Notes: generated from the letters alone by a model not told the origin. DNA of 64,000 nucleotides from Candidatus Symbiopectobacterium sp. NZEC151 (GCF_025962655.1 NZ_JAGFPE010000002.1:62001-126000); one strand, 5' to 3'; positions 19,848 through 29,758 are shown, counted from the first letter of the stretch. A program made the numbers and translations.

Positions 19848-20753
19848 TCAGAGTGCAGAGCGCGGGGTGAAACTCTCCGCCTTTTCCAGCAGAAATTCAT
19901 AGAACTCTTTGGCACACTGCGACAGTTGTCGCTCTTTGTCAGTCACCAGATAGATGCCGCGCTGTAGCGACAGATCGCGAAACGGCACAATGGCGATATC
20001 TTTGTGCTGAAACTGAAACAGCGTCAGGCCGGTCACAATGCTCACCCCATAGTTGGCCGCGACCAGCCCCATCATGGTGGTCAGTTGACGCACTTCAAGC
20101 ACGTAGTCAAAGCTGTGCGGCGCCATCAGCTGATCGGTGTACTGACGGATGCTGGTCCCTTGCGAGAAGCCCACAAAGGCGTGCTGCGCCACTTCGGCAA
20201 CGTCAACGCTCTGACGCTGTGCCAGAGGATGATTGCGATGGCAAATCAGGAAAAACTCATCGGCAAACAGCATTCGGGAACTGAACGTGCCCGGAGAAGG
20301 CTGACCTGCGGTTAATGCCAGATCCGCGCGCCCGTCCAGAATGGCTTTCAGGCAGCGATCCCACTGCGTATCCAGCAGCTCAACCTTGATGTCAGGATGT
20401 GCGCGATGGTGCTGGGCCAGCACCTGCGGCAACCACTCCACCGCCATCGAAGGCAACACCGCCAATACAATTTTACCTTTGTACCCGGTGGCATAAGATT
20501 TAATCTCCACGACGGCGTCATCGTGTGACTGAATGAGTCGGCGAGCAATATCAATAAAGTGAATGCCATTACCGTTTAACTGCACCTTGCGTGTATCACG
20601 ATCGAAAAGGCGATATCCTACCTCATCTTCCAACGCCGCGATCAACGCGCTAAACGCGGGCTGCGACAGGTTTATTTTCTGCGCTGCTCGGGTAAAGTTT
20701 TCAGTTTCCGTGAGCGCAATAAATGCCCTCAATTGTTTAATGGATAAGTTCAT
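19848..20753 (-). CDS. LysR-type transcriptional regulator, likely of the CitMHS-AtuA locus
   Basis: 301 residues from ATG 20753. N-terminal winged helix-turn-helix (NFTRAAQKINLSQPAFSALI, about 19-38) and a periplasmic-binding-like effector domain (about 90-295). It diverges from the CitMHS transporter gene across a 476-bp AT-rich region with palindromes, the usual arrangement for a LysR activator of the neighbouring operon. The inducer is unknown; it may be the carboxylate imported by the transporter. Confidence 0.9.
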   Translation of the reverse strand: MNLSIKQLRAFIALTETENFTRAAQKINLSQPAFSALIAALEDEVGYRLFDRDTRKVQLNGNGIHFIDIARRLIQSHDDAVVEIKSYATGYKGKIVLAVLPSMAVEWLPQVLAQHHRAHPDIKVELLDTQWDRCLKAILDGRADLALTAGQPSPGTFSSRMLFADEFFLICHRNHPLAQRQSVDVAEVAQHAFVGFSQGTSIRQYTDQLMAPHSFDYVLEVRQLTTMMGLVAANYGVSIVTGLTLFQFQHKDIAIVPFRDLSLQRGIYLVTDKERQLSQCAKEFYEFLLEKAESFTPRSAL

Positions 20754-21229
20754 AACACCTCTATCTGAAATAGACCTTACACATCGGTAAAAAATTAACA
20801 AACTTTATTTCAATCAAGTGACTTATTTTGTTTTTATGATCGCTGCCACAATTATTTAATCTTATTTGACCTTCAGATAAAAGATGCAATTGCTACATTT
20901 TGAAGCAAAATCACAACACCTCACCGACGCCTATCGCAAATTATTCTGCGATACCATTTCAAAACAACCAGTTACCCATATATGGGTAATTCTTGTCTAT
21001 TTATTTGATCTGCAAATAGAATAAACCCATTCTGTTTTCAAATGAATCCATTGCCATTATGAGTTAGTCTGATGCAATTCCAAATGATAAAAATAGCGCA
21101 GCCAACAATATCTGTTCTGGGTTAGGCGTTGATTTTCATGTTTGTTATAAATAAACGATAATTTTTAACATAATCGTTAAGCCGGCATGGATTGTCAACT
21201 GCGCACAATAATAAGTAGAGGAGTGCTAT
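20754..21229. promoter_or_regulatory. Divergent control region LysR/CitMHS
   Basis: This 476-bp AT-rich gap has no coding frame. It contains TATCGCA-8 nt-TGCGATA (20932-20953) and the perfect 18-bp palindrome TTACCCATATATGGGTAA (20972-20989). It should hold both promoters and the LysR operator(s). Confidence 0.6.
20932..20989. promoter_or_regulatory. Paired dyad-symmetric candidate operators
   Basis: Two inverted repeats 18 bp apart: a 7-bp-arm repeat (20932-20938/20947-20953) and a perfect 18-bp palindrome (20972-20989). The dyads fit sites for a LysR protein or another dimeric regulator. The assignment is inferred from symmetry and place. Confidence 0.45.
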
Positions 21230-22552
21230 ATGTTAGCGTTAATCGGGGTGCTCACCATTGCCACCCTATTATTTTTCATTATGACCAAACGAATGTCACC
21301 GCTGGTGGCATTGATTGTCATTCCGATTGCTGGGGCATTATTGGCCGGAAGCGGCACTGACACAGCAAAATACGTGGTAGATGGGATTACCAAACTGGCA
21401 CCGATGGCCGCCATGTTTGTATTTGCTATCTGCTTTTTCGGCGTGGTTACCGACGCAGGCATGTTTGATCCGATCATTCGCGGCATCTTGCGGATGGTGG
21501 GAACCAGCCCGGTCAGGATCATCATCGGTACCGGCGTATTGGCGCTGCTGGCGCATCTGGACGGCAACGGTGCGGTCACCTTCCTGATCACGGTGCCGGC
21601 CATGCTACCGCTGTTTAACAAGCTGGGCATGGACAAGCGCATTCTGGTCGGTATCACCGCGCTGAGCGCCGGTGTGAACTTCCTGCCGTGGACCGGACCG
21701 ATGATCCGCGCCTCGGCGGCGTTGAACATTTCCACTCACGATCTGTTTATCCCGTTAATCCCTGCGCAGATCTGTGGCCTGGTCTTCATGGTGCTGATGG
21801 GCTACTACTGGGGTAAGAAAGAAGAGAAACGCCTGGGTCTGTCGGGCAGCAACCCGCTGGCTGGCGGTTCTGCTTCGTTCAATGCACAAGAGCACGTGAA
21901 GGAACTGACCGACGAAGAAAAAGCCCTGCGTCGTCCGCACATGTTCTGGATTAACATCGCGCTGGTGGTCTGTGTTATCGGCACCATGGTTTTCACCAAA
22001 ATCTCGCCAACCGTTGCCTTTATGGTCGCGCTGACCGTCGCGCTGATGGTGAACTACCCCAACGTTGAAATGCAGAAAGCGCGTATCAATGCGCACGCCA
22101 AAGCGGCACTGATGATGGCCAGTATCCTGTTCGCCGCAGGTGCCTTCACCGGCATCATGGGTGGCGCAGGTATGCTGAAAGCCATGTCTGAAGCGGCCGT
22201 CGGCTTTGTTCCTCCTGCTCTGGCATCCCACATTCCGTTCGTGGTGGGTCTCATCTCCATGCCGCTGAGCCTGGTGTTTGACCCTGATTCTTATTACTTC
22301 GGCATCATGCCCGTTATCGCTCACACCGGCGAAATGTTAGGCGTGCCGGCCATTCAGGTGGCGCAGGCTTCGGTTCTGGGCCAGATGACCACCGGTTTCC
22401 CGGTCAGCCCGTTGACCCCAGCCACGTTCCTGCTGTGCAGCCTGGCAGGCGTCGATTTGGCCGACCACCAGAAATTCTCTATTCCCGTGCTCTGGGCAGC
22501 CAGTGTCGTCATGACATTCGCCTGCGTCATCTTTGGTGTGTTCCCGCTATAA
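21230..22552 (+). CDS. CitMHS-family carboxylate/metal-carboxylate transporter
   Basis: 440 residues, about 12 hydrophobic segments. It resembles the CitM/CitH secondary transporters that import citrate or related acids as divalent-metal complexes. Seen: HLDGNGAVTFLITVPAMLPL near residue 115, FLPWTGPMIRASAAL near 148, and LVFDPDSYYFGIMPV near 348. A GGAG site precedes ATG 21230. It is the first gene of the catabolic locus, so its substrate is probably that pathway's substrate. Confidence 0.88.
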   Translation: MLALIGVLTIATLLFFIMTKRMSPLVALIVIPIAGALLAGSGTDTAKYVVDGITKLAPMAAMFVFAICFFGVVTDAGMFDPIIRGILRMVGTSPVRIIIGTGVLALLAHLDGNGAVTFLITVPAMLPLFNKLGMDKRILVGITALSAGVNFLPWTGPMIRASAALNISTHDLFIPLIPAQICGLVFMVLMGYYWGKKEEKRLGLSGSNPLAGGSASFNAQEHVKELTDEEKALRRPHMFWINIALVVCVIGTMVFTKISPTVAFMVALTVALMVNYPNVEMQKARINAHAKAALMMASILFAAGAFTGIMGGAGMLKAMSEAAVGFVPPALASHIPFVVGLISMPLSLVFDPDSYYFGIMPVIAHTGEMLGVPAIQVAQASVLGQMTTGFPVSPLTPATFLLCSLAGVDLADHQKFSIPVLWAASVVMTFACVIFGVFPL

Positions 22553-22601
22553 GCGCCCACACACCGTAACCAGAGCCGTTTTAAATATAGAAGGTAAAGC
22601 T

Positions 22602-23942
22602 ATGAAAACTATCCGTATAGGTTCCGGCGCAGGCTATGCCGGCGATCGCATCGAGCCCGCACTTGAGCTCGCGCAAAAAGGCGATATCAACTACCTGGTG
22701 TTTGAATGCCTGGCAGAACGCACCATCGCTATCGGCCAGAAACAGAAGCAGCAAAACCCGGAAAAGGGCTACAACGAGCTGCTGGCAGACAGAATGTACG
22801 CGGTACTGCCGACCTGTCTGGAAAAAGGCATCAAAATCATCACCAATATGGGTTCCGCCAACCCAACGGCAGCGGGCCAGCGCGTGCTGGAGATCGCCAA
22901 AGAGCTGGGTGCCAAACAGTTAAAAATTGCCGTGGTGACCGGTGATGACGTGCGTGATGTGTTGATTAAACAAGATGCGCGTCTGGATGAAATCGGCCAG
23001 CCGGTTTCTACCTGCGGTAAAGAGATCCTGTCCGCCAATGCCTACATGGGCGCTGATGCCATGGTCAAAGCGCTGCGTGATGGTGCGGACATCATTATCG
23101 CCGGGCGCGTTTCTGACCCGTCGCTGTTTCTGGCACCGATGATGTATGAATTTAACTGGGCAGCCGATGACTGGGAACACCTGGGCAAAGGCACCTGCCT
23201 CGGTCACCTGCTGGAATGTGCCGGACAGATCACCGGCGGCTACTATGCCGATCCTGGCTTCAAGGACATTCCGCATCTGGAACGCCTTGGCTTCCCGATC
23301 GCGGAAATTGATGAAAACGGCGATGCGGTCATCACCAAAGTCGCCGGTTCTGGCGGCCGGGTATGCGTAGATACCTGCAAAGAGCAAATGCTGTATGAAA
23401 TCCACCGTCCGGACAGCTATATCACTCCCGATGTGGTAGCCGATTTCACCGGTGTCACCTTCACTCAGGTCGGTGACGACCGAGTTCGCGTTCAAGGTGC
23501 TACGGGCCGCGCCAAAACCGACACATTGAAAGTCTCCGTCGGTTATCAGGATGGCTTTATCGGCGAAGGGGAAATTTCCTACGCCGGACCAGGTGCCGTT
23601 GCACGCGGACGTCTGGCGCTCGATATCGTCAAAGGCCGTTTTGAAGTATGCGGTTTCGCACCGTCAGAAGTGCGTTTCGATTTGATTGGTGTAGACGCGC
23701 TGCACGGCGCAGAGCGTTCTCAACGCAGCGAGCCTTATGAAGTGCGCGCGCGCGTGGCCGCTCGCTGCGCCACCCGCGCACAGGCAGTGAAAGTGGGCAA
23801 TGAAGTGGAAACGCTATACACCAACGGCCCTGCGGGCGGCGGTGGCGTCAATAAAGGCGTCAAAGAGATTCTGGCCATGGATTCCACCCTGCTGGCGCGT
23901 GCTTTCGTTACCCCAGCGGTTAACTACCTGGAGATCAAATAA
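22602..23942 (+). CDS. AtuA-family protein (DUF1446)
   Basis: 446 residues from ATG 22602 (AAGG upstream). It belongs to the AtuA/DUF1446 family, named for the acyclic-terpene utilization cluster of Pseudomonas. Seen: IGSGAGYAGDRIEPA at the N-terminus, ITNMGSANPTAA near 85, and TNGPAGGGGVNKGVKE near the C-terminus. The biochemical activity is not settled. It overlaps the DUF4387 gene by 1 nt, and the small partner equals the C-terminal part of larger AtuA proteins, so the two probably form one enzyme. Confidence 0.88.
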   Translation: MKTIRIGSGAGYAGDRIEPALELAQKGDINYLVFECLAERTIAIGQKQKQQNPEKGYNELLADRMYAVLPTCLEKGIKIITNMGSANPTAAGQRVLEIAKELGAKQLKIAVVTGDDVRDVLIKQDARLDEIGQPVSTCGKEILSANAYMGADAMVKALRDGADIIIAGRVSDPSLFLAPMMYEFNWAADDWEHLGKGTCLGHLLECAGQITGGYYADPGFKDIPHLERLGFPIAEIDENGDAVITKVAGSGGRVCVDTCKEQMLYEIHRPDSYITPDVVADFTGVTFTQVGDDRVRVQGATGRAKTDTLKVSVGYQDGFIGEGEISYAGPGAVARGRLALDIVKGRFEVCGFAPSEVRFDLIGVDALHGAERSQRSEPYEVRARVAARCATRAQAVKVGNEVETLYTNGPAGGGGVNKGVKEILAMDSTLLARAFVTPAVNYLEIK

Positions 23943-24241
23943 TGAAACTACGTGAAATCGCCCACTCTCGCACTGGCGACAAAGGCAATACGTCGAATAT
24001 TTCTCTGATTGCCTATCGTGCGGAAGATTTTGAGAAAATCAAAACGGCCGTTACCGCGGAAAAGGTCAAGGCCTGGTTTGCCGATATCGTCACCGGTGAC
24101 GTCGTTCGCTACGAACTGCCCGCCATTGGCGCGCTGAACTTTGTCATGTATGGCGCACTGGGTGGCGGTGTTACCCGCTCACTGGCGCTGGATATGCACG
24201 GCAAAGGGCTGAGTGCAGCCATTCTGGACATGGATATCTAA
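23942..24241 (+). CDS. AtuA-associated small protein (DUF4387)
   Basis: 99 residues, TAATG overlap with the AtuA gene. Seen: the family strings LREIAHSRTGDKGNTSNISLI at the N-terminus and FVMYGALGGGVTRSLALD near residue 67. It is almost always encoded beside a DUF1446 protein, so it is read as its small subunit. No catalytic mechanism is established. Confidence 0.88.
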   Translation: MKLREIAHSRTGDKGNTSNISLIAYRAEDFEKIKTAVTAEKVKAWFADIVTGDVVRYELPAIGALNFVMYGALGGGVTRSLALDMHGKGLSAAILDMDI

Positions 24242-24246
24242 GCGAT

Positions 24247-24307
24247 TGCCACGGGTTCGCCCGTGGCACGGAAATAAAAGATCGATGGGGCAATGATTAT
24301 TGCCCCA
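24247..24307 (+). terminator. Two tandem hairpins between the AtuA pair and atoDAB
   Basis: Hairpin 1: 9-bp stem (24247-24255/24260-24268) with a TTCG tetraloop. Hairpin 2: 9-bp stem (24286-24294/24299-24307) with a GATT loop. Neither has a strong T-run. They may attenuate transcription or stabilise mRNA ends, splitting the locus into two expression levels. Confidence 0.55.
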
Positions 24308-24424
24308 CTATATACCCCGATATATCCACATAACGACCTTAGAAAATTGGCGGCAATTTTCTACAGGGCAACTTTTGCCTAAAAAACGGCATTAGCGCCC
24401 TTTGATTGATGGAGTAGCTGAATA

Positions 24425-25081
24425 ATGAAAAACAAAATCATTGATGCCAGTTATTTCCGTTCTTTATTAAAAGACGGAATGACAATTATGTTCGGTGGTT
24501 TTATGGGTGTCGGAACCCCGGATTTATTGGTAAAAGAAATAATGAAATCCGGCGTCACTGATTTAACCCTGATTGGTAATGACACGGCATTTCCCGACAC
24601 CGGCGTTGGCCCCTTGATTGCCAGCGGTCAGGTTAAAAAAGTCATCGTTTCGCATATTGGCACCAACCCGGAAACCGGCAAACGCATGATTGCCAAAACC
24701 CTGGATGTCGAACTGGTGCCACAGGGCACGCTGGCAGAACGTATTCGCAGCGGCGGTGCTGGATTGGGCGGTTTTCTCACCCCGACGGGCGTTGGCACCG
24801 TGGTGGAAGAAAATAAACAAAAAATCACCCTCGATAATACCACCTATTTATTGGAATTACCGTTAAGAGCCGATCTTGCCATTATTGAGGCAAGCGTTGC
24901 CGACACTCGTGGAAATCTGATTTATCACCTTACCGCCCGTAATTTTAATCCTCTGATAGCACTTGCCGCAGATAACGTTGTTGCGCAATGCGAACAGGTT
25001 ATTCCTGTCGGTCAATTAGCGCCGGAATGCATTGTGACGCCTGCTGCACTGGTCGATCACCTTTATGTTGGAGAAAAATAA
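24425..25081 (+). CDS. atoD: Acetoacetyl-CoA transferase-type alpha subunit (AtoD-like)
   Basis: 218 residues. Close along its length to E. coli Ato[45 protein letters not shown] and [18 protein letters not shown]. It is the CoA-binding alpha subunit of a 3-oxoacid CoA-transferase that moves CoA from acetyl- or succinyl-CoA to a short 3-oxo or fatty acid. TAATG overlap with the beta subunit gene shows translational coupling. The acid used here may differ from acetoacetate. Confidence 0.9.
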   Translation: MKNKIIDASYFRSLLKDGMTIMFGGFMGVGTPDLLVKEIMKSGVTDLTLIGNDTAFPDTGVGPLIASGQVKKVIVSHIGTNPETGKRMIAKTLDVELVPQGTLAERIRSGGAGLGGFLTPTGVGTVVEENKQKITLDNTTYLLELPLRADLAIIEASVADTRGNLIYHLTARNFNPLIALAADNVVAQCEQVIPVGQLAPECIVTPAALVDHLYVGEK

Positions 25082-25728
25082 TGGACGCTAAATCAATTAT
25101 CGCTCGCCGCGTCGCGCTGGAGTTAAACGACGGCGACGTGGTGAATTTAGGCATTGGCTTGCCGACTCAGGTCGCCAACTACGTACCCGAAACCATTGAA
25201 GTGACCTTTCAGTCGGAAAACGGCTTTCTCGGCTTAGGTGCTGTCACCGACATCGATACCAATCTGGTTAACGCGGGCGGGCAACCCTGCGGCATGGTGC
25301 CGGGTGCGGCGATGTTTGACAGCGCCTTCTCGTTCGCCCTGATCCGCGGTGGTCATGTAGACGTATGCGTACTCGGCGGTTTGCAGGTAGACGAACATGC
25401 CAACCTCGCCAACTGGGTGGTACCCGGCAAAATGGTGCCCGGCATGGGCGGTGCCATGGATTTGGTGGTCGGCGCCAAGAAAGTGATCATTGCGCTGGAA
25501 CACTGCGCCAAAAACGGTGCCCCCAAACTGCTGCACGAATGCACCTACCCGCTTACCGCCGCCAACAAAGTCAGCATGGTGGTCACCGAACTGGCGGTAT
25601 TTGAATTTATCGACCAACAGATGGTGCTGCGTGAAATCAGCCCGGATATCACCCTCGACGAACTGCGCCAGAAGACAGAAGCCCACTTCATTGTCTCCGA
25701 CTCTCTGCAACCGTTAAAAATCCACTAA
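25081..25728 (+). CDS. atoA: CoA-transferase beta subunit (AtoA-like)
   Basis: 215 residues from ATG 25081. The beta subunit carries the catalytic glutamate in QSENGFLG near residue 46, with [12 protein letters not shown] before it and [21 protein letters not shown] later, as in E. coli AtoA. Together with AtoD it makes the heteromeric transferase. An AAGGAG site for the thiolase gene lies in the 10-bp gap downstream. Confidence 0.9.
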   Translation: MDAKSIIARRVALELNDGDVVNLGIGLPTQVANYVPETIEVTFQSENGFLGLGAVTDIDTNLVNAGGQPCGMVPGAAMFDSAFSFALIRGGHVDVCVLGGLQVDEHANLANWVVPGKMVPGMGGAMDLVVGAKKVIIALEHCAKNGAPKLLHECTYPLTAANKVSMVVTELAVFEFIDQQMVLREISPDITLDELRQKTEAHFIVSDSLQPLKIH

Positions 25729-25738
25729 GGAGACCCTG

Positions 25739-26923
25739 ATGAACACACAAGATTCCGTTGTGATTGTGAGCGCCAAACGCACCGCGATCGGTAAATTCGC
25801 GGGCAGTTTAGCCAATACTTCCGCCGTTGAACTGGCAAGCGCCACGATTAAAGATAGCCTGTCATCCCTGCCGCAGGGTTTGAAGATTGATGAAGTGATG
25901 CTGGGCAACGTGCTGAGCGCCGGTTTAGGCCAAAACCCGGCGCATCAGGCGGGTCAGGCTGCCGGGCTCGGTGTGGAGACGCCCGCCTTTACCGTCAGCA
26001 AAGTGTGCGGCTCCGGCCTCAAAGCGGTAGCGCTCGGTGCGCAATCCATTGTGGCGGGCGACAATCAGATCTGTATCGCGGGCGGTATGGAAAACATGAG
26101 TGCTGCCCCTTACCTGCTGGAAAAAGCACGTCAGGGCTACCGCATGGGCGATGGCAAATTAATCGACTCCATGATCCAGGACGGTTTGTGGTGCGCCTTC
26201 AATGATTACCATATGGGGATCACCGCCGAGAACATCGCCAAACAGTACGGCTTTACCCGGGAAGATCAGGATGGCGTAGCTTTCGCCTCGCAGCAAAAAG
26301 CCGCCGCCGCGCAGGCGAACGGTCGCTTTGAGGCTGAGATCACCCCAATTGCGCTGCGCGTGAAAAAAGAGACGCGTATCTTCAATCAGGATGAGTTCGT
26401 GCGTGCCGATACCACGTTGGATTCTCTGGGTAAACTGCGCCCGGCTTTCCTGCCGGACGGCACCGTCACGGCGGGCAACGCCTCGGGAATCAACGATGCG
26501 GCAGCAACGCTGGTGCTGATGCGGGAATCCGAAGCCCGCCAGCAGGGTATCACGCCGCTGGCGCGCATTCGCAGTTGGGCCTCCGCCGGTGTGCCGAGCG
26601 AGGTGATGGGATTAGGCCCAATTCCTGCCACCCAAAAAGCGCTGCTCAAGGCAGGACTGACCATTCAGGATATCGATCTGATCGAAGCCAATGAGGCGTT
26701 TGCGGCACAATTCCTGGCCGTACAGCGCGATTTGGGTCTGGACCCGGAAAAAGTGAACGTCAACGGCGGCGCGATTGCGCTGGGCCACCCGATCGGTGCC
26801 AGCGGCGCACGTATTCTGGTTACGCTGATCCACGCGTTGCACAGCTACGACAAAACGCTGGGGCTGGCAACGCTGTGCATCGGCGGCGGTCAGGGCATCG
26901 CACTGATCGTTGAGCGCCTGTAA
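25739..26923 (+). CDS. atoB: Acetyl-CoA acetyltransferase (thiolase II)
   Basis: 394 residues. Nucleophilic Cys in [10 protein letters not shown] near residue 88, the catalytic His in [12 protein letters not shown] near 350, and the second Cys in CIGGGQG near 380. It cleaves acetoacetyl-CoA or a similar 3-ketoacyl-CoA into acetyl-CoA. It closes the CitMHS-AtuA-AtoDAB locus and converges on a chemoreceptor gene. Confidence 0.92.
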   Translation: MNTQDSVVIVSAKRTAIGKFAGSLANTSAVELASATIKDSLSSLPQGLKIDEVMLGNVLSAGLGQNPAHQAGQAAGLGVETPAFTVSKVCGSGLKAVALGAQSIVAGDNQICIAGGMENMSAAPYLLEKARQGYRMGDGKLIDSMIQDGLWCAFNDYHMGITAENIAKQYGFTREDQDGVAFASQQKAAAAQANGRFEAEITPIALRVKKETRIFNQDEFVRADTTLDSLGKLRPAFLPDGTVTAGNASGINDAAATLVLMRESEARQQGITPLARIRSWASAGVPSEVMGLGPIPATQKALLKAGLTIQDIDLIEANEAFAAQFLAVQRDLGLDPEKVNVNGGAIALGHPIGASGARILVTLIHALHSYDKTLGLATLCIGGGQGIALIVERL

Positions 26924-26965
26924 CCGGGCCGCTGCATCGCTCCACGGCCCAGCGAGTATACCGCG

Positions 26966-28636
26966 CTAAAACGCCTCCCAGTCGCGTTCTGATCCACGCC
27001 CGGAGGCGTTTTTCACCGCAGGCAATAATCCTGGCGCACCGTGTGTAAACGGCCGGGCGGCAACTGCTGGCACGCCCTGATTATTGCCAATATTGAACGC
27101 AGACACCGCACCTTGTAAAAAGCCCGCCTGCTCCTCCAGAGAGGCTGCCGCAGAGGCAGATTCTTCTACCAGCGCCGCATTTTGCTGCGTCACCCGATCC
27201 ATTTCGCTCACCGCTTGTCCCACCTGATCGATGCCACGACTTTGCTCATCAGACGCCGACGCGATATCCCCCATAATATCCGTCACGCGACTCACCGCCG
27301 TGACAATTTCCTGCATGGTGTCTCCCGCTTCCCGCACTTGAATCGCCCCGGTGCTGACGCGATTGACCGAATCGTCAATCAGGGTTTTGATCTCTTTCGC
27401 GGCCTGCGCGCTGCGCTGTGCCAGCGTGCGCACTTCGCCTGCCACCACGGCAAAGCCACGACCTTGATCGCCTGCTCGTGCCGCCTCCACCGCAGCATTC
27501 AGCGCCAGAATGTTGGTCTGGAAGGCAATACCATCGATCACATTGGTGATATCCGCGATTTTTTGCGAGCTGTCGGAGATCTGGTTCATGGTGATCACCA
27601 CATGGCTGACTTTTACCCCGCCTTTGTCTGCCGTCTCTGACGCCTCTTTTGCCACCTGCGCCGCCTGCCGCGCGCTGTGTGAATTCTGTTTTACCGTGGC
27701 GGTCAACTGTTCCATGCTGGCCGCGGTTTCGCCCAGCGACGCCGCCTGCTGCTCGGTGCGCGATGAAAGATCGTTGCTGCCTGCCGAGATCTCGCTGGCA
27801 CCGGTATAAATTGACTGCGCGCTGTCACGCACCGCGCTTACCGTATCAATCAGTGAACGCTGCATATGATGCAAACCGGTGGCAAGCTGGCTCATCTCAT
27901 TTCGTCCTTGAACGTCAATCGATTGCGTCAGATCGCCTTTGGCAATCGCGTTGATATGGCGCATCAGCGCATGCAGCGGTTGCAACAGAATACGCTGCAA
28001 TCCGACCCAACTGAGCACAATCACCAATACCACCAGCAGTGAAATAATACCCAGCAGCCACAACATCTCCTGAAACGCACGATGGTTATCATGCAGCCCA
28101 TTATCGGCGACTTGCGTTTGGGCTTCCCGCCACGCCAGATAGTTTTCCTGCATCGCAACATTTAACGGGGCCGCCCCTTCATGCAGTTTCATTGCCGCCC
28201 CGGCCAATCCACCGGCCAGTGAATTGACGATATCGTTCAACAGTTTCTGATAAACGATATAGCTCTCTTCCAGCTTTTTGGTGAGCGCCGGATCCACCCC
28301 CGGCGAAGGCGGAATGGCCTGATAGGCTTTATAACGGCTTTCGGAACTGGTGATACGCTCCTTCGCCATTTGCAGCAGCGACTGCATCGCGTCTTTATCC
28401 GCATTCCCCATCATCATATTTTGAATCATGGTGCCGACGGCAATACGCGTTTGGTTCATCATAATCCAGGCATCGGTAAACGCGGCCACGCTCTGATTAG
28501 CACGCTGTGAAGCCTGAAACCCTTCTCGGTCATTGACCAGCGCACGCATGGAAAGCGCACCGGTGAGAAATTGTGAAATACCCAGAGTTAAAAGAACAAT
28601 AATGAGAATGGTCACAACTTTTATACGTTTAAACAT
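26966..28636 (-). CDS. Methyl-accepting chemotaxis protein
   Basis: 556 residues, Tar/Tsr-like. TM1 at about 8-30, a periplasmic four-helix sensor (about 31-190), TM2 at about 191-215, HAMP to about 268, then the long signalling coiled coil with the hairpin tip near DGIAFQTNILALNAAVEAARAG. The C-terminal pentapeptide DWEAF matches the CheR/CheB tether (NWETF in Tsr). The ligand is unknown. It adjoins the carboxylate locus convergently, which may or may not be meaningful. Confidence 0.95.
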   Translation of the reverse strand: MFKRIKVVTILIIVLLTLGISQFLTGALSMRALVNDREGFQASQRANQSVAAFTDAWIMMNQTRIAVGTMIQNMMMGNADKDAMQSLLQMAKERITSSESRYKAYQAIPPSPGVDPALTKKLEESYIVYQKLLNDIVNSLAGGLAGAAMKLHEGAAPLNVAMQENYLAWREAQTQVADNGLHDNHRAFQEMLWLLGIISLLVVLVIVLSWVGLQRILLQPLHALMRHINAIAKGDLTQSIDVQGRNEMSQLATGLHHMQRSLIDTVSAVRDSAQSIYTGASEISAGSNDLSSRTEQQAASLGETAASMEQLTATVKQNSHSARQAAQVAKEASETADKGGVKVSHVVITMNQISDSSQKIADITNVIDGIAFQTNILALNAAVEAARAGDQGRGFAVVAGEVRTLAQRSAQAAKEIKTLIDDSVNRVSTGAIQVREAGDTMQEIVTAVSRVTDIMGDIASASDEQSRGIDQVGQAVSEMDRVTQQNAALVEESASAAASLEEQAGFLQGAVSAFNIGNNQGVPAVAARPFTHGAPGLLPAVKNASGRGSERDWEAF

Positions 28637-28994
28637 ATAACACCCTTATTTCCTAAAAGGACGTGACATGTATATACCCTCAATGATGCGCGTTACATCA
28701 CTGACGTAATAATGCGGCGGTATAAATAACCGGCGTTAAATAGGCCAGCGACGCGAATACATTTGGGTATAGCGGGAAAAACGTCAGACATTATGGTGTG
28801 TGTAGTGCAATCACATCGTCTGCCATTCAACGTTATTTAAATATGGAAAAATTCACTTTTTATATGGACAGGAAAACTACTCGACATGATTTTGGCGCGA
28901 TATCTCATTCAGTGCGGGGCGAAAATAGCGAGAAAGGGCAAAGAAAAATAAAGGCGATTCATGGGTAGAACCGCCTTACCAGCAAGGTGAGTGG
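28637..28994. other. Intergenic region upstream of the chemoreceptor
   Basis: 358 bp, AT-rich in the middle. It should hold the chemoreceptor promoter, but no clear sigma-28 element was seen. The right end has the ypfH terminator. No coding frame is supported. Confidence 0.5.
28944..28978 (-). terminator. Rho-independent terminator of ypfH
   Basis: On the minus strand, AAGGCG pairs with CGCCTT (28951-28956/28972-28977) and is followed by TATTTTTC. It lies just after the ypfH stop. Confidence 0.65.
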
Positions 28995-29609
28995 TTATGC
29001 CAGATAACCCAGCGCCCGTTGCAGCATCAGACCGTCAATCGAGTGGCCGACACCGGCAATCATATCGAGTGAATGCGCACTGCCCAACGCGTGCAGGCAC
29101 TGAGCGGCAGCCTGTGCGTGCGCAGGCAAAATCACGCTGTCCTGCTCGCCGTGGATAAAATGCACCACCGCTGGCGTCAATGCAGATTCCGGCAACGAGG
29201 CAAAACGGCCGCTAAACGCGATAACCGTACCGGCAATGGCCGGGTCCGCCTTGAGCGCTTCCAGCGACATGATGGTCCCCTGCGAAAACCCAACCAGCAC
29301 GGTATGTGCAGCGTCAACCCCAACCTTCTCCTGCCACTGGCGCACGGTTGACAGGAACCCCGGTATCGCCGCATCAACGCGCGCCTGACGGTTCTCTTCG
29401 GTCACCCCTTGCACGGAGAACCACTGACGCCCGGCGCCCCATTCGGTGCTTTCAGGCCCATTGAGGCTGACAACACAGGCATCCGTCAAGGCATCAGCAA
29501 AATAACGCCCTAACGCCGCCATGCCGTTGGCACTGTCGCCAACGCCGTGAAACAGCAGGACCAGACGTTGCGCCCGCTCCGGTTGTTGTACTGTAATTGC
29601 ATCGCTCAT
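28995..29609 (-). CDS. ypfH: Alpha/beta-hydrolase, esterase YpfH
   Basis: 204 residues from ATG 29609. Carboxylesterase-type alpha/beta hydrolase with the nucleophile elbow GFSQG near residue 113, acid in GEQDSV near 158 and His in VGHSID near 190. Matches YpfH, which has been shown to be a serine esterase in E. coli. It retains its place between ypfN and tmcA, but the catabolic locus and chemoreceptor gene have been inserted before it. Confidence 0.9.
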   Translation of the reverse strand: MSDAITVQQPERAQRLVLLFHGVGDSANGMAALGRYFADALTDACVVSLNGPESTEWGAGRQWFSVQGVTEENRQARVDAAIPGFLSTVRQWQEKVGVDAAHTVLVGFSQGTIMSLEALKADPAIAGTVIAFSGRFASLPESALTPAVVHFIHGEQDSVILPAHAQAAAQCLHALGSAHSLDMIAGVGHSIDGLMLQRALGYLA

Positions 29610-29758
29610 GATATGTCCCGTTTTGTCGTGGTATTCCAGCATGATACCCCTGCGGCTATCACGTGCTATCGGGATTTATTGAACAAGTCATTCCATTATT
29701 TCCAATGACCCGCCCTAACCGCTTTCACCCCATAGGCCGGAACGAAACAGGGAAATAC

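Noticed and set aside
28637-28760. A sigma-28 flagellar promoter for the chemoreceptor
   Set aside because: TAAATAAC...GCAGACGA is seen further upstream, but the spacing and the -10 element do not fit TAAAGTTT-N11-GCCGATAA.
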